Below, piece after piece: positions 35,201-45,709 of a stretch of DNA of 64,000 nucleotides. Every line of letters starts with the position of its first letter. Position 1 is the first letter of the stretch. The notes beneath the pieces were generated by a model. That model was not told the origin of the DNA. It made no database searches and saw only the letters and a list, made by a program, of their open reading frames with translations. A program made the translations under genes and the position numbers. Source of the stretch: Anniella stebbinsi (taxonomy: Eukaryota > Chordata > Lepidosauria > Squamata > Anniellidae); contig JARDYH010000002.1 in NCBI GenBank assembly GCA_029215795.1, positions 110,668,501 to 110,732,500 on the forward strand, given 5' to 3'.

Positions 35201-36120
35201 GGAAATAATTAAGTTAGGGAAGTGGATGGAAAATTTGAAGGATAATGAGCAAATTAAAGAGCTATTGATAGGTCAAAAATCAGCATGGCTTAAATGTATA
35301 CAATTAGGGAAATGGACTCAGGAATGGAAACTGAAAAATAAAAAGTGTAGAAATAATACAAGATTTGAAGACTTAATAGAGTCAAAAGGTAGGAAAGAAG
35401 AAAAGAAAAATAAGAAAGGGTTGACTAGTGAGATATATAAATTATTGATAGAGGAGGAATTTCAAAATTCACTTAAAGCAATAAAAAAAGGTTTGGGAAG
35501 AGGATGTAAATGGAGAAATTAAGGAATACAACTGGGAGAGGTTGTGGAATGCAAGAATGTTAAAATTGCTATCGATCAGAATTAAGGAGAATTTTTATAA
35601 GGTATTGTGGAGATGGTATCTAACACCGGTTAGATTTCACCAGATAGACAAAAAAATATCTAAAAATTGTTGGAGGGGATGCCAGGAGGTTGGAACTTAT
35701 TACCATATGTGGTGGAGCTGTGAATATGTACAAAAATTTTGGAAAAGGGTATTTAAGGAAATAAGTGAAATAATGGGAAGTAAAGTGGAATTAAACCCGA
35801 AGCTCGCTCTACTAGCAATATGGGATAAAGGGGAAGAGGACAAAAATAAGAGAGAATTGATAAACAACCTCCTGACACCTGTTAGATTAATGATTGCAAA
35901 AAATTGGAAGGGACAAGGAAGCTATACAATAGAAGAATGGTATAAAGAAATATGGGATATGGCATTGAATGATATGCTGACTTGTAAAATGAAATTAAAG
36001 AGGGGAATGTCCGGTAAAAATGATTTTGGGGAAATATGGAGTCCCCTATTGGAATATGTATTAAGATCGGGGAAGGGACAAACACCTTCAAAAGAGTCGA
36101 TAAATTTCTGGATAGAATAA
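32284..36120 (+). pseudogene. L1 ORF2 (endonuclease/reverse transcriptase) with two homopolymer frameshifts
   Basis: ORF2 proteins nick target DNA and reverse-transcribe L1 RNA at the nick. From the ATG at 32284 the start (MENKLRLATLNVKGLG) runs into a stop at 32380-32382. The next frame carries on with the endonuclease signature IDVIFLQETH and reads to 35522. It then shifts again, and the frame open at 35542-36120 carries the C-terminal cysteine region (CWRGC...YYHMWWSC). The endonuclease has AGDFN and VTDHALM. The RT has SPGMDGLGSEYYK, PASYRPISLINQDSKI, ALDIFKAFD, TRQGCPLSPILF and the FADD catalytic box near 34371-34382. Both breaks sit in A runs (32371-32379 and 35483-35489), each one base off. 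Total length is close to the usual 1270-1280 residues. It is either a very recent dead copy or intact with assembly errors. Confidence 0.9.
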
Positions 36121-36317
36121 AAGATTAAGAGAAGGTCTCTTGGAATGGGGGTGCACGGGGGGGATTGTCGAGGATTATGTATGTATTTTATGTTATTGTT
36201 TATGTTATTATTATGTTGAAATTAATAAAATTATTTTAAAAAAAAAAAGAACGCACCTATTTGGAACGTTTTAAAATACTATTTAAAACATTCCAAGGTA
36301 CAGTGTAGATAGGCTCC

Positions 36318-38752
36318 AAGTCACAGTTAAAATTAATTCGCTTTACATCAATTGGCTAACTTGTCCTGTTGTATTCAGTAGGGCATATAAAGAGCCTATG
36401 GGGCTAAGCAAGTCCACATGTCGTCCGTTTATTGTCACATTCCTAATAATAGTTCCACCACCATCACCATCAAATCTATCTGCCTTGAAGATACTGACAA
36501 TGATGTTTTGATATGGGCAATCTTTCTGAAATGCCGCACTTAACTTCGTCAGAAACTGTTCCACTCCATCAATTTTTCTTGGGCAGTTCTGGAACACTAG
36601 GAATTGAATGGTAATATCTTCATTCAATTCTCCACTTTGAAATTTTCAGGGTCATTGCTACCACCTTTGCTGCTAAACCATGACAGCAATTGACACAGCT
36701 TTACCACCTTTATTTCAGTAACCAAGCGTTTTAACTGGGGAAAAAAAACATTTTTGTTGAGTGTTGTATTAGTAAGCCTTTAGCACTGTGGACAAATTAC
36801 ATATAGAGGGTTTTCTTCTGAATTGTCTCTTTTCTCTCCCAAAATTTGTTGAGCAGGGTGAGGCCAGTTGTGGGTAGGGATTTAGCCCAGCTTAGGTATC
36901 TGTCCAAGGTAGTAGTAGTCTCCTTTTATATGTAAAAATTTCCAGATAGGTAGCTGCATTAATCTCTTGTAGCAAAAATGAGTTTTGTGTCACCTAAAAG
37001 ACTAACACGTTTATTATGGTATAGGTGTCGGATAAAGTGGACTCTAGTCTATGAAATTTGTGCCTTAATAAATTTGTTAAGCTTTCAGATACTACAACAC
37101 TGATTCCCCCCCCCCCCATTTGCATGGGGTATATCATTATTTTTACAGATGGTGATGTGGAGCCACAGTGGTCTTTAATGGAGGTTCTTACTTTGCTGGT
37201 CTGTTGTTTTTATGGTCACTACAGTCAAAGTATTTTAGACTCTTTATACCAGGTACATGACAGTGAAATCACCATTCAGCTTCTGGTTCTGCTATTTATG
37301 TTAATGTCTGATTGTTGTCAAATCAGATATTCGGAGAAGGGGCATTTGTAATGTAAATGAGCAACCTTGTCAGTATAGAGTATACATCCACATTACAAAC
37401 CAACTGAAGCAACTATTTCAGGGCTGGCCCTTTTATGAGGTGGGCTCAATCCCCTGCCTCAGGCGACAGATGCCGAAGGGTGGCAGACCCTATGGGCCCT
37501 GCCAGGAGAGCTGTGAGCCCTGTGACTGCCCTGTGACTCAGCTCTAAGGACTTCTCAGGGCAAGGCACAGGGCAGGTCGCTGCTCCAGAGAGTCCTGCTG
37601 GACACTCTCCTGCTGCAGAAAAGAAGCCAGCATGGCTCTTCAAAACGGCCATCACCACCCGCCTTATGTTTCACACTGAAGACCTGTCAGAGTACAGCAT
37701 AAAAGTGGGGCTGCTCTGATGAGCCGCACCAGCTGCTCTCCTGTTGAGGCAAATCCTACAGTGAGAGAGGGGCTGGCACAGCTCTCCAGAGCGGTTAGCC
37801 AATATCATGTTCTGTGGGATCTTCAGACATGGCATCAAGTGGTGGACTCTCTGGGAAAGCCCCACTGGCCACTCAAAAGAGAGCCCGACACAACTATGAG
37901 GGGTCCATCCTTAGAACAAGGCATTGGCAGAGATGTGGCCTTGGCACAGGTGATCTCCAGGGCCACCTCCCCACCAGAGTCTCATTCCCAGGAAGGACTC
38001 CTCACAGTGAGTCATCGAGAGAGAGACAGGCAGCACACTCCTGCCACCAATGCTGGGGGAGAAAGAGGGGGTAGTTGCCACCACCACCATCATCAGTTGG
38101 GGGGAGCAGGTTGTCATTGCTGCAGGGTGGGCAGAGAAGAGGGTAGTAGCACAATCTCCTGTCTCAGATGGTGGGAAGTCTTGCTCCGGCCCTGCCAGAC
38201 CTCATATGAGAAAATGCCTATAACTATCACATCCATTGGTCTGGTCCTTGGCCTATAACATTTCAAGCTCTAATAAGGTTTTTCTTTCTCCTACCATTCC
38301 CAAGACCATAAGAGATAACCAAGCCTCTTCTCCCAGGAAATCCTGTCCCCTAGCCCACTTGAACTCACAATCATACATTGGCAAACTGGTTCCAGCTCAG
38401 TTCTGGAAGACAAACTAGTCCGAGGGTTCAAGAGTCTGGAACAGATCTTGTGCTAACTTGATCCATCAAAAATGGAACCAGGGTTATTAAAGGATGGTCG
38501 TGGTTCCTGTTGATATAAAGCACTTCCAGTATCTAAGTTGTTGTATCCTGTAAGCAAAAGAGAAAAGAGAGAGAACAAGAGAAATCCCTGGCCCAATGAG
38601 GTTACAATTGGAGAGGTTTTCTCAGTGGATAGAAAACAAAGGAGTGGAGGACATTGTATTTTATTTTTATGTATTATAAATGTTTTGATCCTGCAGTTCC
38701 ATTGAAAGAAATTTTACAATTAACCATCACGTTAAAGCTAACAATGAAAGAC
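36318..38752. other. Mostly anonymous DNA, with one unrecognised coding-like remnant
   Basis: Apart from the minus-strand remnant at 36343-36735, no gene was found. 37415-37480 ('gggctggccc...ctgcctcaggcgacag') resembles the old dispersed repeat near 24545 and 27060. 37719-38258 has a 179-codon ORF without domain features. Confidence 0.4.
36343..36735 (-). pseudogene. Unrecognised protein-coding remnant with one frameshift
   Basis: On the minus strand, a 94-codon frame (36627 to 36343) reads as ordinary globular protein, with stretches such as DITIQFLVFQNCPRKIDGVE and GHIDLLSP-like text (actual: GRHVDLLSPIGSLYALLNTT). Directly upstream, in another frame, 36735-36640 is also open and protein-like (RLVTEIKVVKLCQLLSWFSS), and the two frames meet near 36630. 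This looks like one older coding sequence with a single frame break. I do not recognise the family. It could be a processed pseudogene, a captured gene piece or an uncharacterised transposon protein. No splice sites or promoter were identified. Confidence 0.4.
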
Positions 38753-39090
38753 AGAGGCCTTATCCACACCAGCCGTTTATTCCAGAATAGTATTGAGGTC
38801 GTGCCTACTGGGCCACATATTGCACAGCTGATCCCACTGTGATCTAGGGACAACCTCTCAGTTTTCCCGGGATATCGATGACAGCTTTTGTCCCTGTTTT
38901 TTCTCCACTCTCGCAAAAATCCTGAGGTGCGCGGCTGGTGTGCCCTCCCCTCACGAAGCTGTTGCTGTTCCTCGCTAGTAGCGGGGCTCAGCGAACAGGC
39001 AACCAGCTGTGCAGAGCGAGCCCATGGTATCAGGTGTGAGAAGGAGAGCATTGTTGACACATTCTGGATGGGTTACGGGGACTTTCAGCA

Positions 39091-39125
<35 letters not shown>

Positions 39126-39315
39126 TAAAAAACTCATCTTCGCGCAGGATCACAACTCTGCTCTTGCGTAAAAGTCAGGAGTCGTAAAAACAAAAAAATT
39201 GCCCTGAAACGGCTCTCCTTAAATTGTGGGCAAACTTGCTGGCATGTGCCCCATGAGGGACGATTGCTGAAGCAGAAAACTTCGCGATCATCCCTTCCCC
39301 CCTCTCAAAAGGGCT
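38753..39315. mobile_element. Possible DNA element with 'GGCCTTATCCACACC' left end
   Basis: The left end 'aggccttatccacaccagcc' and the right end, read inverted, 'gggctcatctacatttag' share a weak inverted pattern. The interior has a (TG)n run at 39093-39122 and a GC-rich part at 38930-39030. No target duplication was identified. Confidence 0.3.
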
Positions 39316-39741
39316 CTAAATGTAGATGAGCCCAAAATAAAGAACAAGAATAAAAGAGAGAAGAAGACAGCAGGTAAAACACTTCAATCAACAAATCAAG
39401 CAGATTAAAATGAACAGCTTGGCAGAGTAAATGCCTGCCAGAAAAGCAAACATCTTGCCACAGCAGTGGAAGGCCATCATGAAAGAGGGGTTGAACAAAA
39501 ATCAAGATTTGCAGCTGCTCACCTCTCATGCTCACATCTTCCCATCATCTCTGGAATTTCTTGCCTTTCCAGAAGGTGTCAGACTCGGCATTCTTTTTTT
39601 CCAGCCACCCGACATAGTGTCTGTGTCATTCGCATAGAACAATTTAAGCCTCCAATTCCATTTTCAGTGACAAAGATCAGCCTTAGAACTTGAAAGAAAC
39701 AAAAATAGGAAGTGCTTCTGAGGATGTGCTGAGAGCATTTC
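39316..39741. other. Anonymous DNA, no gene seen
   Basis: No recognised repeat or gene. Confidence 0.4.
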
Positions 39742-39749
39742 ATCTAAAA

Positions 39750-39887
39750 CAGGGAGGGGGAACGTGCGGCCCTCGAGATGTTGTTGGGCTGCAACTCCCA
39801 GCATGCCTTATCATTAGCTGTGCTGGCTAAGGCTGATGCACGTTGCAGTCCAACAACATCTGGAAAGCCACATGTTGCCCATTCCTG
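39750..39887. mobile_element. Palindromic hAT-like MITE with CAGGG ends
   Basis: Starts CAGGGAGGGGGAACGTG and ends 'gttgcccattcCTG'. The inner arms 'gatgttgttgggctgcaact' and 'gttgcagtccaacaacatct' are inverted copies. The flanks ATCTAAAA (39742-39749) and ATCTATAA (39888-39895) match at 7 of 8 positions, as expected of a worn hAT target duplication. This is the best-bounded copy of the family also present at 15202, 22873, 41041 and 44988. Confidence 0.75.
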
Positions 39888-40009
39888 ATCTATAAGGTAC
39901 CATCTCCCTAATTATCAGACATCAGGAGGAAAGACTTTGAATAAGAAGGTGTTTAGAAAGGATTAACTTTCTGAAAGCTGTGAGGTCCCTGATGTGAAAA
40001 CCTTGCTTG

Positions 40010-40240
40010 TTTGTTAAATTTATATACAGTCCAACTGGCAGATGCCTTCAGAGTGGTTTACCATCATAAGAAAACAACCAAAACTGTAATACAGTAGAAA
40101 ATATGAACGGCTTAAACCATTAAACCATTAAAGAGATTATTAATTATACTGCCGGCTCTTTAATATTTTTTAATCAGCAATAGATTAAAGATTAAATGCC
40201 TGTCAGAAGAGCAAAGTCTTGAGCTATACAGTAGAGTGGT
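40010..40240 (-). mobile_element. Probable LINE 3' tail, antisense
   Basis: 'aatttatatacagtccaact...ggtttacc' followed by A/T-rich text and 'ctgtcagaagagcaaagtctt' has the layout of the antisense LINE 3' end at 48236-48624 ('tttatataccacccc...ggtttacaaa...gaggaaagtcttgacc'). Diverged; family uncertain. Confidence 0.4.
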
Positions 40241-41036
40241 ACATAAGTAGTACAAATAAGCAAATATTCGAATGCCTATGAAGGGGCAGGGGAAAGGGAA
40301 ACCCCTTCATGCACAGAGAAAAGAAGGCGGTCATGGGGAAGAGTTCAGCAAACAATCACAGGCTGGAACTTGAAACCCAGCCCTGGAGCCAAGCTCAGGG
40401 AAAAGTAACTGGCTGAGCGGTAGCAGAGGGGAAAGGGCAGGTGGAGGAAGGCTTCTAACCACCACCCCTTTGAGCTGGCTGCTTCCCCCTTGTCCACACC
40501 TTGCACTTTGGAGACGTTCCCACTCCTGTGTTCGCCACCAAATGGTTAGTTCAGCTTAACAGTAGCCATTCTAAACTGCGCTCCTAGCTGGGGCTTCAAG
40601 CGGTGATGTTTACATGTAGGAGTTCACCAGCCCTCTCCTGTACAGGAGCCTCAGACTCACGCTGTTCATAGTTTCCCCGGCCCGGCCCGGCCCAGCCCAG
40701 CCCAGCCCAGCCAGGTGCTAGTAAAAGTGCCACTCCTTTTGTGTCAGTCAGCATGGAACAGTTATGTAAGGAGTGGAACAACTGCTTCCCTCAGTATGCG
40801 GTACCTCAGGCAGCTAAATTTGCATGTGCCATTTGTATCTTAGGGTAGTAGAAAAAAGGAAGATCAAACACAGCCACACCCGTGGAGTACTCATGTACGT
40901 CCAAGAATCATATACACAAATTACCCTATGTATATCATCATTGTAACCCGTTGAATGAAGACCTAAACTAAATTGTGACCTGCTTGTCACTGACTTAACC
41001 TGCACTCTGCACAAGATTTAATTAGGATTCGCCATA
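40241..41036. other. Anonymous DNA; (CCCGG/CCCAG)n pentanucleotide run at 40676-40712
   Basis: No gene recognised. The only clear structure is a short pentanucleotide repeat passing from CCCGG to CCCAG units. Confidence 0.5.
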
Positions 41037-41040
41037 CCAG

Positions 41041-41160
41041 CCTTTTCTAACCTGGTGCCCTGCAGATGTGTTAGACTATAATTCCCAGCATCCCCCAGCC
41101 AGCATGCTGGAAGTTGTAGTCCGACGCATCTGGAAAGCTCCAGGTTGGGGGAGGCTGCTC
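41041..41160. mobile_element. Palindromic hAT-like repeat
   Basis: Left 'cagccttttctaacctggtg' recurs inverted as 'ccaggttgggggaggctg', with inner arms 'gatgtgttagactataattcc' and 'gaagttgtagtccgacgcatc' (inverted, with substitutions). Flanks CGCCATAC and CTCTATAC match in 6 of 8 positions. Confidence 0.6.
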
Positions 41161-41204
41161 TATACATTCCAATACGTGACAGTTGAGGAGAGAAATAGGC
41201 GGAA

Positions 41205-41300
41205 ATACTGGATTGAATTTTGACTAATTAGAAATGTTTAAATCCCATTGAATTTAATGGGAGAAGTTAGTCATGGCTAACTTAAGTCTGGATTCAAGCC
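41205..41300. repeat. Palindromic repeat, 'ccattgaatttaatggg' family
   Basis: Contains 'aatcccattgaatttaatggg' type sequence and 'gttagtcatggctaactta'; related to 18771-18894. Ends 'ggattgaattttgac' and 'aagtctggattcaa' are roughly inverted. Confidence 0.5.
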
Positions 41301-42190
41301 CTGTTTTTTCTTTGTTCTCCTAAAATGTAACAAAGAGAAAGGGGACTGCAGTTTAATGACTCAGCACCCCCAGAGTGCTTGTGAATATCTAAACTGTACT
41401 TTTTCATTAAACATTCAATATGCTTTGAGTCTCTTCAGACTCTTTCTGAGGGAAGTACAGAGATATACAAATCCGTTTTATAACAATGTAAAACCTAATC
41501 ACTCAAATTATACACCGCTATGAAAACAGTCCATATTATATGATAATTAGAACTGAGGCAAAATGGAGGCCCACTTTATGTGAAAATATTTGAGACACAC
41601 ACACATACACACTGGAGAAAAAAAAATCCAATTTTTATCATCTTTTGTCATCTTAGTGCCATACACTAACATTTATATAATAAATAGATAAATAAATCCT
41701 AGTAATTCTAAATTTGCATCTATAGATATGAAAAAGCATATGCCCTTTTTTGTATATTTCTGCCCTATGGGCTCGGCCCCTGAATCTTTTAAGTGCCCAG
41801 CAATGTTCCTGCCAACCCCTTCACGCTTACGTCAAGCTGCATAGTACCCCAAGCCAGCCAAGTTATTTTGGGAACTGAAGCAAAAAAATCCTACTACCAC
41901 TTCTCCCCTGTCCCTTGCGGTAAAAATACCATAAGAACAAATTAAATAATTTGCTGCACTTTCATGACATCCAAAATCAGCTGCTTAATGATAGAGCTGG
42001 CCCTGGCTTTACAGAAAGAGGTGACCCCCACCCCCACCCCATGGATGCTGCTTTTTCAGAGAAACCTCGTGCCACCTGAAATATCACCTTTCCGTGTGAA
42101 AAACAAGTCCCATGCAAGCTTGATACAGGTCTAAGGGGGGAAATATATGCAACTCCTGTACTTAACATTTATTTTAAAATACTGCAATCA

Positions 42191-42229
<39 letters not shown>

Positions 42230-42707
42230 CATTTACTTTTTATTTACATATTGCTCCTTATTTTCTGTGGAAAAATTTTAAAAGAGAATCATTGTATTAC
42301 ATGGTTTAACATTTTCAAAATCCATTTATCATAGTTATTTTGATTTGTTCGTTAGGTTTTTGACGTTGGTGTATTTTATTGTTGTAAGCGGTTTGGGAGT
42401 TTGCTTGCTTGCTTGTTTGTAAGCAGGATATACATTTTAAAATAAATACATTATTACAGCTTTTAACTTCATTAAAAAAACAACTTGCCTTCTCTTGCTC
42501 TAATCCAGCTCATGAATAGTAAGTAAGCAGGACTAATTGCACGAGAACATGGATGGGGATGTGTATTAAGACGTACGTTGAAGGCAATCCTGTGTGAATA
42601 AATTATATCTGCATTTGGATTCACATCTGATTTATGCCTGATCCAGCAAATAATACTCACAGCTTGCTTCTCCACACAAACCTCTTTAGATGGATTGGGA
42701 TGTCACT
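41301..42707. other. Anonymous DNA with a (TA)n run at 42194-42228
   Basis: No gene or recognised transposon end. The TA-dinucleotide run is the only repeat that stands out. Confidence 0.45.
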
Positions 42708-42715
42708 CTCTAAGA

Positions 42716-43035
42716 TAGGGTGACCAGATAAAATCCAGGTCAAGGCTCCTGTATCCTTAACAGTTGCAGAGAAAAGCGAATTTCAGCCAGTGTCATTTGT
42801 ATGCAATTAGTTCCTGGTGAAATTCCCTCTTCATCACAACTGTTAAAGTTGCAGGAGCCCTGCCTTCTTTTGTATATGGTCACTCTAGTATAGTGCCTGC
42901 AACTTTAACTGTTGTGATGAAGAGGGAATATCAACAGGAACTGATTGCATACAAATGACACTGGCTAAAATTCCCTTTTCTCTACAACTGTTAAAGTTAC
43001 ATGAGCCCTGACCTGGATTTTATCTGGTCAGCCTA
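42716..43035. mobile_element. 320-bp fold-back hAT-like MITE, copy 4
   Basis: Starts TAGGGTGACCAGATAAAATC, ends 'tctggtcagcCTA'. Perfect 8-bp target duplication CTCTAAGA (42708-42715 and 43036-43043). Same length and structure as the other copies. Confidence 0.88.
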
Positions 43036-43257
43036 CTCTAAGACCTGTATTTTTCATTTATCCTCGGCAAGTTAAAGTGCATTTATTTCCTTGCTTATGC
43101 TCAAAGATTTCCTATATTTACTTCTATATGTAATTGAATGGAAAACTGTTTTTTCAACCTGCTCAATACCCTGTAGAGCAGCAAGTCATCTGGATACTGT
43201 TTTTTTTTAACCACAGTATAAACTGTGATGTCAGTTTTTGACATCATGAACAAGAAA

Positions 43258-43458
43258 ACCTGGCATGCATATATATATATATATATATATATGCCAGAAC
43301 ATTTTACTCTCTTGACTTTTGCCCAAAGGATTCCATGTACTTACTTTTCAAACTTCTCCAAGGGGAGTTGGGAAAAGGAAAGGAATCCAATTTTAGAGGT
43401 AAGGACATGGAATCCTTTGAGCAAAAATGAAGAGAGAGGACTTGTGGAGACCTGGCAT
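43258..43458. mobile_element. Possible MITE: 28-bp inverted repeat between ACCTGGCAT direct repeats
   Basis: Arms at 43317-43344 and 43399-43426 are inverted copies with two mismatches (core caaaggattccatgt / acatggaatcctttg). The outer parts 'actctcttgac' and 'gaagagagaggac' extend the fold loosely. A 9-bp direct repeat ACCTGGCAT lies at 43258-43266 and 43450-43458, followed on the left by an (AT)n run at 43268-43292. It could be a small unknown DNA element or a chance inversion duplication. Confidence 0.5.
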
Positions 43459-43790
43459 CAAGGTTTATACAATGGTGAAAAACAGAGTCCAGATGACTTG
43501 CTACTCTTTAGGGTATTCAACAGGTTGAAGAAACATTTTCATTTTCATTTTGCTGTTGTCAGCAAGAGTGTCACCAGTTCAGGCTTTGTGCATACTTTTC
43601 CGCATTGCCATCCAAATTGAAGAACATCACCAAGTGCTTGGTGTCCTGAGACTGGTGGCGCAGTATGTCTTCACCTATCGTATAGACTGTCATCTACCTA
43701 AAGAAACCTGATTGATTGAAGGAATGGTAATTGAATTAATCAGTTAACTGAATTTGCATAAAACAATCTTTATTTCAAAAGCATACTTGT
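43459..43790. other. Anonymous DNA, no gene seen
   Basis: No recognised repeat or gene. The 131-codon ORF at 43225-43620 runs through the (AT)n repeat and the inverted arms and is judged spurious. Confidence 0.45.
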
Positions 43791-43792
43791 CT

Positions 43793-44089
43793 AAAAGGAA
43801 GTACTTCTTCTCACAGCGCACCATCAAATTATGGCATTTGCTACCACAAGGGGTGGTGATGGCCACCAACATGGGAGGCTTTAAAGGGTGATTAGACAAA
43901 TTCCTGGACCTTAAAGCTTCATTATAAGGGGCAGTGTGCCAGTTGATGGGATCACGAGTGGGAAGGTGCTGTTGCGCTCATGTCCTGCTTGTGGGCTTCC
44001 CATGGGTACCCGGTTGACCACTCTGCAATGAACAGAATGCTGGATTAGATGAGCCTTTGGTCAGTCAGCAGGGTTCTTCTTATGTTTTT
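43793..44089 (+). mobile_element. CR1 LINE 3'-end fragment
   Basis: 'aaaaggaagtacttcttctcacagc' through 'ggtggtgatggccaccaacatggg' and 'gctggattagatgagcctttgg', ending 'ttcttcttatgttttt', matches the CR1 3' region at 28870-29195. 5'-truncated. Confidence 0.75.
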
Positions 44090-44156
44090 AGACAATCAGT
44101 AAGCTGTTGTTGTCTTTAAAATAAGATGAACACAGAAATACTATACATAAGTATCA

Positions 44157-44206
44157 TTCTGCAAGCAAGGGGTCAAATACATTCTGCAAGCAAGGGGTCA
44201 AATACA
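44157..44206 (+). repeat. Perfect 25-bp tandem duplication
   Basis: 'attctgcaagcaaggggtca' plus 'aatac' occurs twice in a row with no mismatch, so the duplication is recent. Confidence 0.85.
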
Positions 44207-45156
44207 AGTCTGCAGAGTCTAAGATTCTTTTTTTGGTGGAATGACATGCCTGTTTGTCCTCAGTTTTTCCACCTTGCACTATTTCTATTCACTATTCCTC
44301 CATCACCAGGGTGCTCTTGAGGACCTGGTACAGATGGTAAGGGTGAGACGTCATGGTGAGGAAATGCCAGAGAAAGTCTTTTTTAATGTATAACAAAAAA
44401 AGAGCTCATTATTTCATCAATCAAAACTTTTTCAATACATTGATTTAACTGTAGTACTTTACAACTGCAGACGTTTCCTGTTTCTTCTCTCTTCTGACAT
44501 TTTCCATAGATATTTTGTTAACTTCCCCTTTTCTTTTTCTTGTCATACATCCCTCAAGATGGCACCTGTGCTTTCAACAACTTCTTCTTCTGGTTATCCC
44601 TTAGAGCTTGTTATTCTTCCCTGTGTGTCTATCTTGCATTGCCAGATGTTGGAAAGTCTGGAACACCTCCTTTGTCATTACAGTGGAATGTATAATAACT
44701 CTGCTTCATCTTTTATCACTCAGTACAAAAAGTACTAAGATCCTCCCTTTCGGATGTCTGGCGGCCTGGTGCTATAAATGGAGTCAGGAGCTCATTGAGC
44801 ACTAGAGTCCCAGCATAGGTGTCATGCGCAGCTCTTGATCTTCCCCTGCTGCTGGGGCCGAGACCCAGACTTCACCGTCAGCACAGGAACACCATTTAGT
44901 ACTAGGACAGTTATATTGGGAGCTGGATGGAGCAGAATCCCCTTCAATGCCCTTTGTATAGTATCCCATTACTCATCATAGCAACCTTCGCCAACATGGA
45001 ACTCTCCAGATGTGTTGGGTTCACAACACAAATTATGGGAGTTGTGACCCAAACACATCTGGAGCATGCCAGATGGAGAGAGGTGCTTTATAATGTATGA
45101 CAGTCAAAGGGGCCATTGAAAATGTATCCTAGCTACTCTCTATAGTAAGGGACGAA

Positions 45157-45237
<81 letters not shown>

Positions 45238-45300
45238 GGGGCATAGAGAACACAATCCTGTGTATGTTTCATCAGAAGTGAGTGCTCCCAATGAATATAG
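44207..45300. other. Anonymous DNA with (TG)n/(GA)n at 45157-45235 and a palindromic repeat at 44988-45085
   Basis: 44988-45085 is another diverged member of the 'ccagatgtgttgg' palindromic family. 45157-45235 is a compound TG then GA microsatellite. No gene recognised. Confidence 0.5.
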
Positions 45301-45490
45301 GGCCGGGATCATGGCTCAGTGATAGAGCACCTGCTTTGCATACAGAACATCCCGGGTTCAATCCCCAACATCTCCGGGTAGGGCTGGAAAAATCGCAGCC
45401 TGAAATTCTGAGGAGCCATTGCCACTCAGTGTCAACAATACTGGGCTAGGTGAACCAATGGTCTGACTCAGGCAGCTTGCTATGTTCCTT
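45301..45490 (+). mobile_element. tRNA-derived SINE
   Basis: The best-preserved copy in the window: box-A-like 'tggctcagtgatagagcac', box-B 'gggttcaatcccc' near 45355-45367, then a unique body ending 'cagcttgctatgttcc'. Internal RNA polymerase III promoter boxes are expected of this class. Confidence 0.8.
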
Positions 45491-45558
45491 TGTAATGTAA
45501 TGGGGATAAATGTGTAGACCCCTTTTATGGACATCCACAGACATCTGTTCACTCAGGC

Positions 45559-45709
45559 TGGGGAGCATGGGCAGGAGGGTACTACTGCACCCATTTCCTG
45601 CTTGTGGGTTCACAGTCAACAGGTGGTTGGCCACTGTGTGAACAGTGATGGACTAGATAGAGCTTTGGTCTGATCAAGCATGGCTCTTCTTCTGTTCTTC
45701 TGTTCTTAA
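45559..45709 (+). mobile_element. CR1 LINE 3'-end fragment
   Basis: 'ggttggccactgtgtgaaca', then 'gatggactagatagagcttt' and 'gcatggctcttcttctgttc', match the CR1 3' signature. Confidence 0.7.

Larger units (their letters stand above)
30429..36247 (+). mobile_element. Full-length L1 LINE with 14-bp target duplication
   Basis: This is a complete non-LTR retrotransposon. It has a 5' UTR (30429 to about 31023), ORF1 (31024-32037), a spacer, ORF2 (32284-36120, two frameshifts), and a short 3' UTR with AATAAA near 36225 and a poly(A) tail. A perfect target duplication, AGAACGCACCTATT, flanks it at 30415-30428 and 36248-36261. The G-rich first bases and absence of 5' truncation argue for a complete reverse transcript. 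Perfect target repeats and long frames suggest a recent insertion. It is the better-preserved relative of the antisense L1 at 16308-18301. Confidence 0.93.
29672..36317. mobile_element. Older inverted-repeat element split by an AAT-MITE and the full-length L1
   Basis: The left end 'gagccgatctacactc' and right end 'cagtgtagataggctcc' form an inverted pair of the family seen at 5006 and 57512. The interior on both sides of the L1 has the same 'acgttttaaaa' character as those copies. If this reading is right, about 0.8 kb of host element was interrupted first by the MITE at 29829 and later by the L1. The ends are short, so this is a moderate inference. Confidence 0.4.

Noticed and set aside
37719..38258. 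179-codon ORF
   Set aside because: No recognisable domain, and overlapping ORFs occur in other frames on both strands. Not enough to call a gene.
43225..43620. 131-codon ORF starting with an Ile-Tyr run
   Set aside because: The Ile-Tyr run is the (AT)n microsatellite and the rest passes through inverted arms. Judged spurious.
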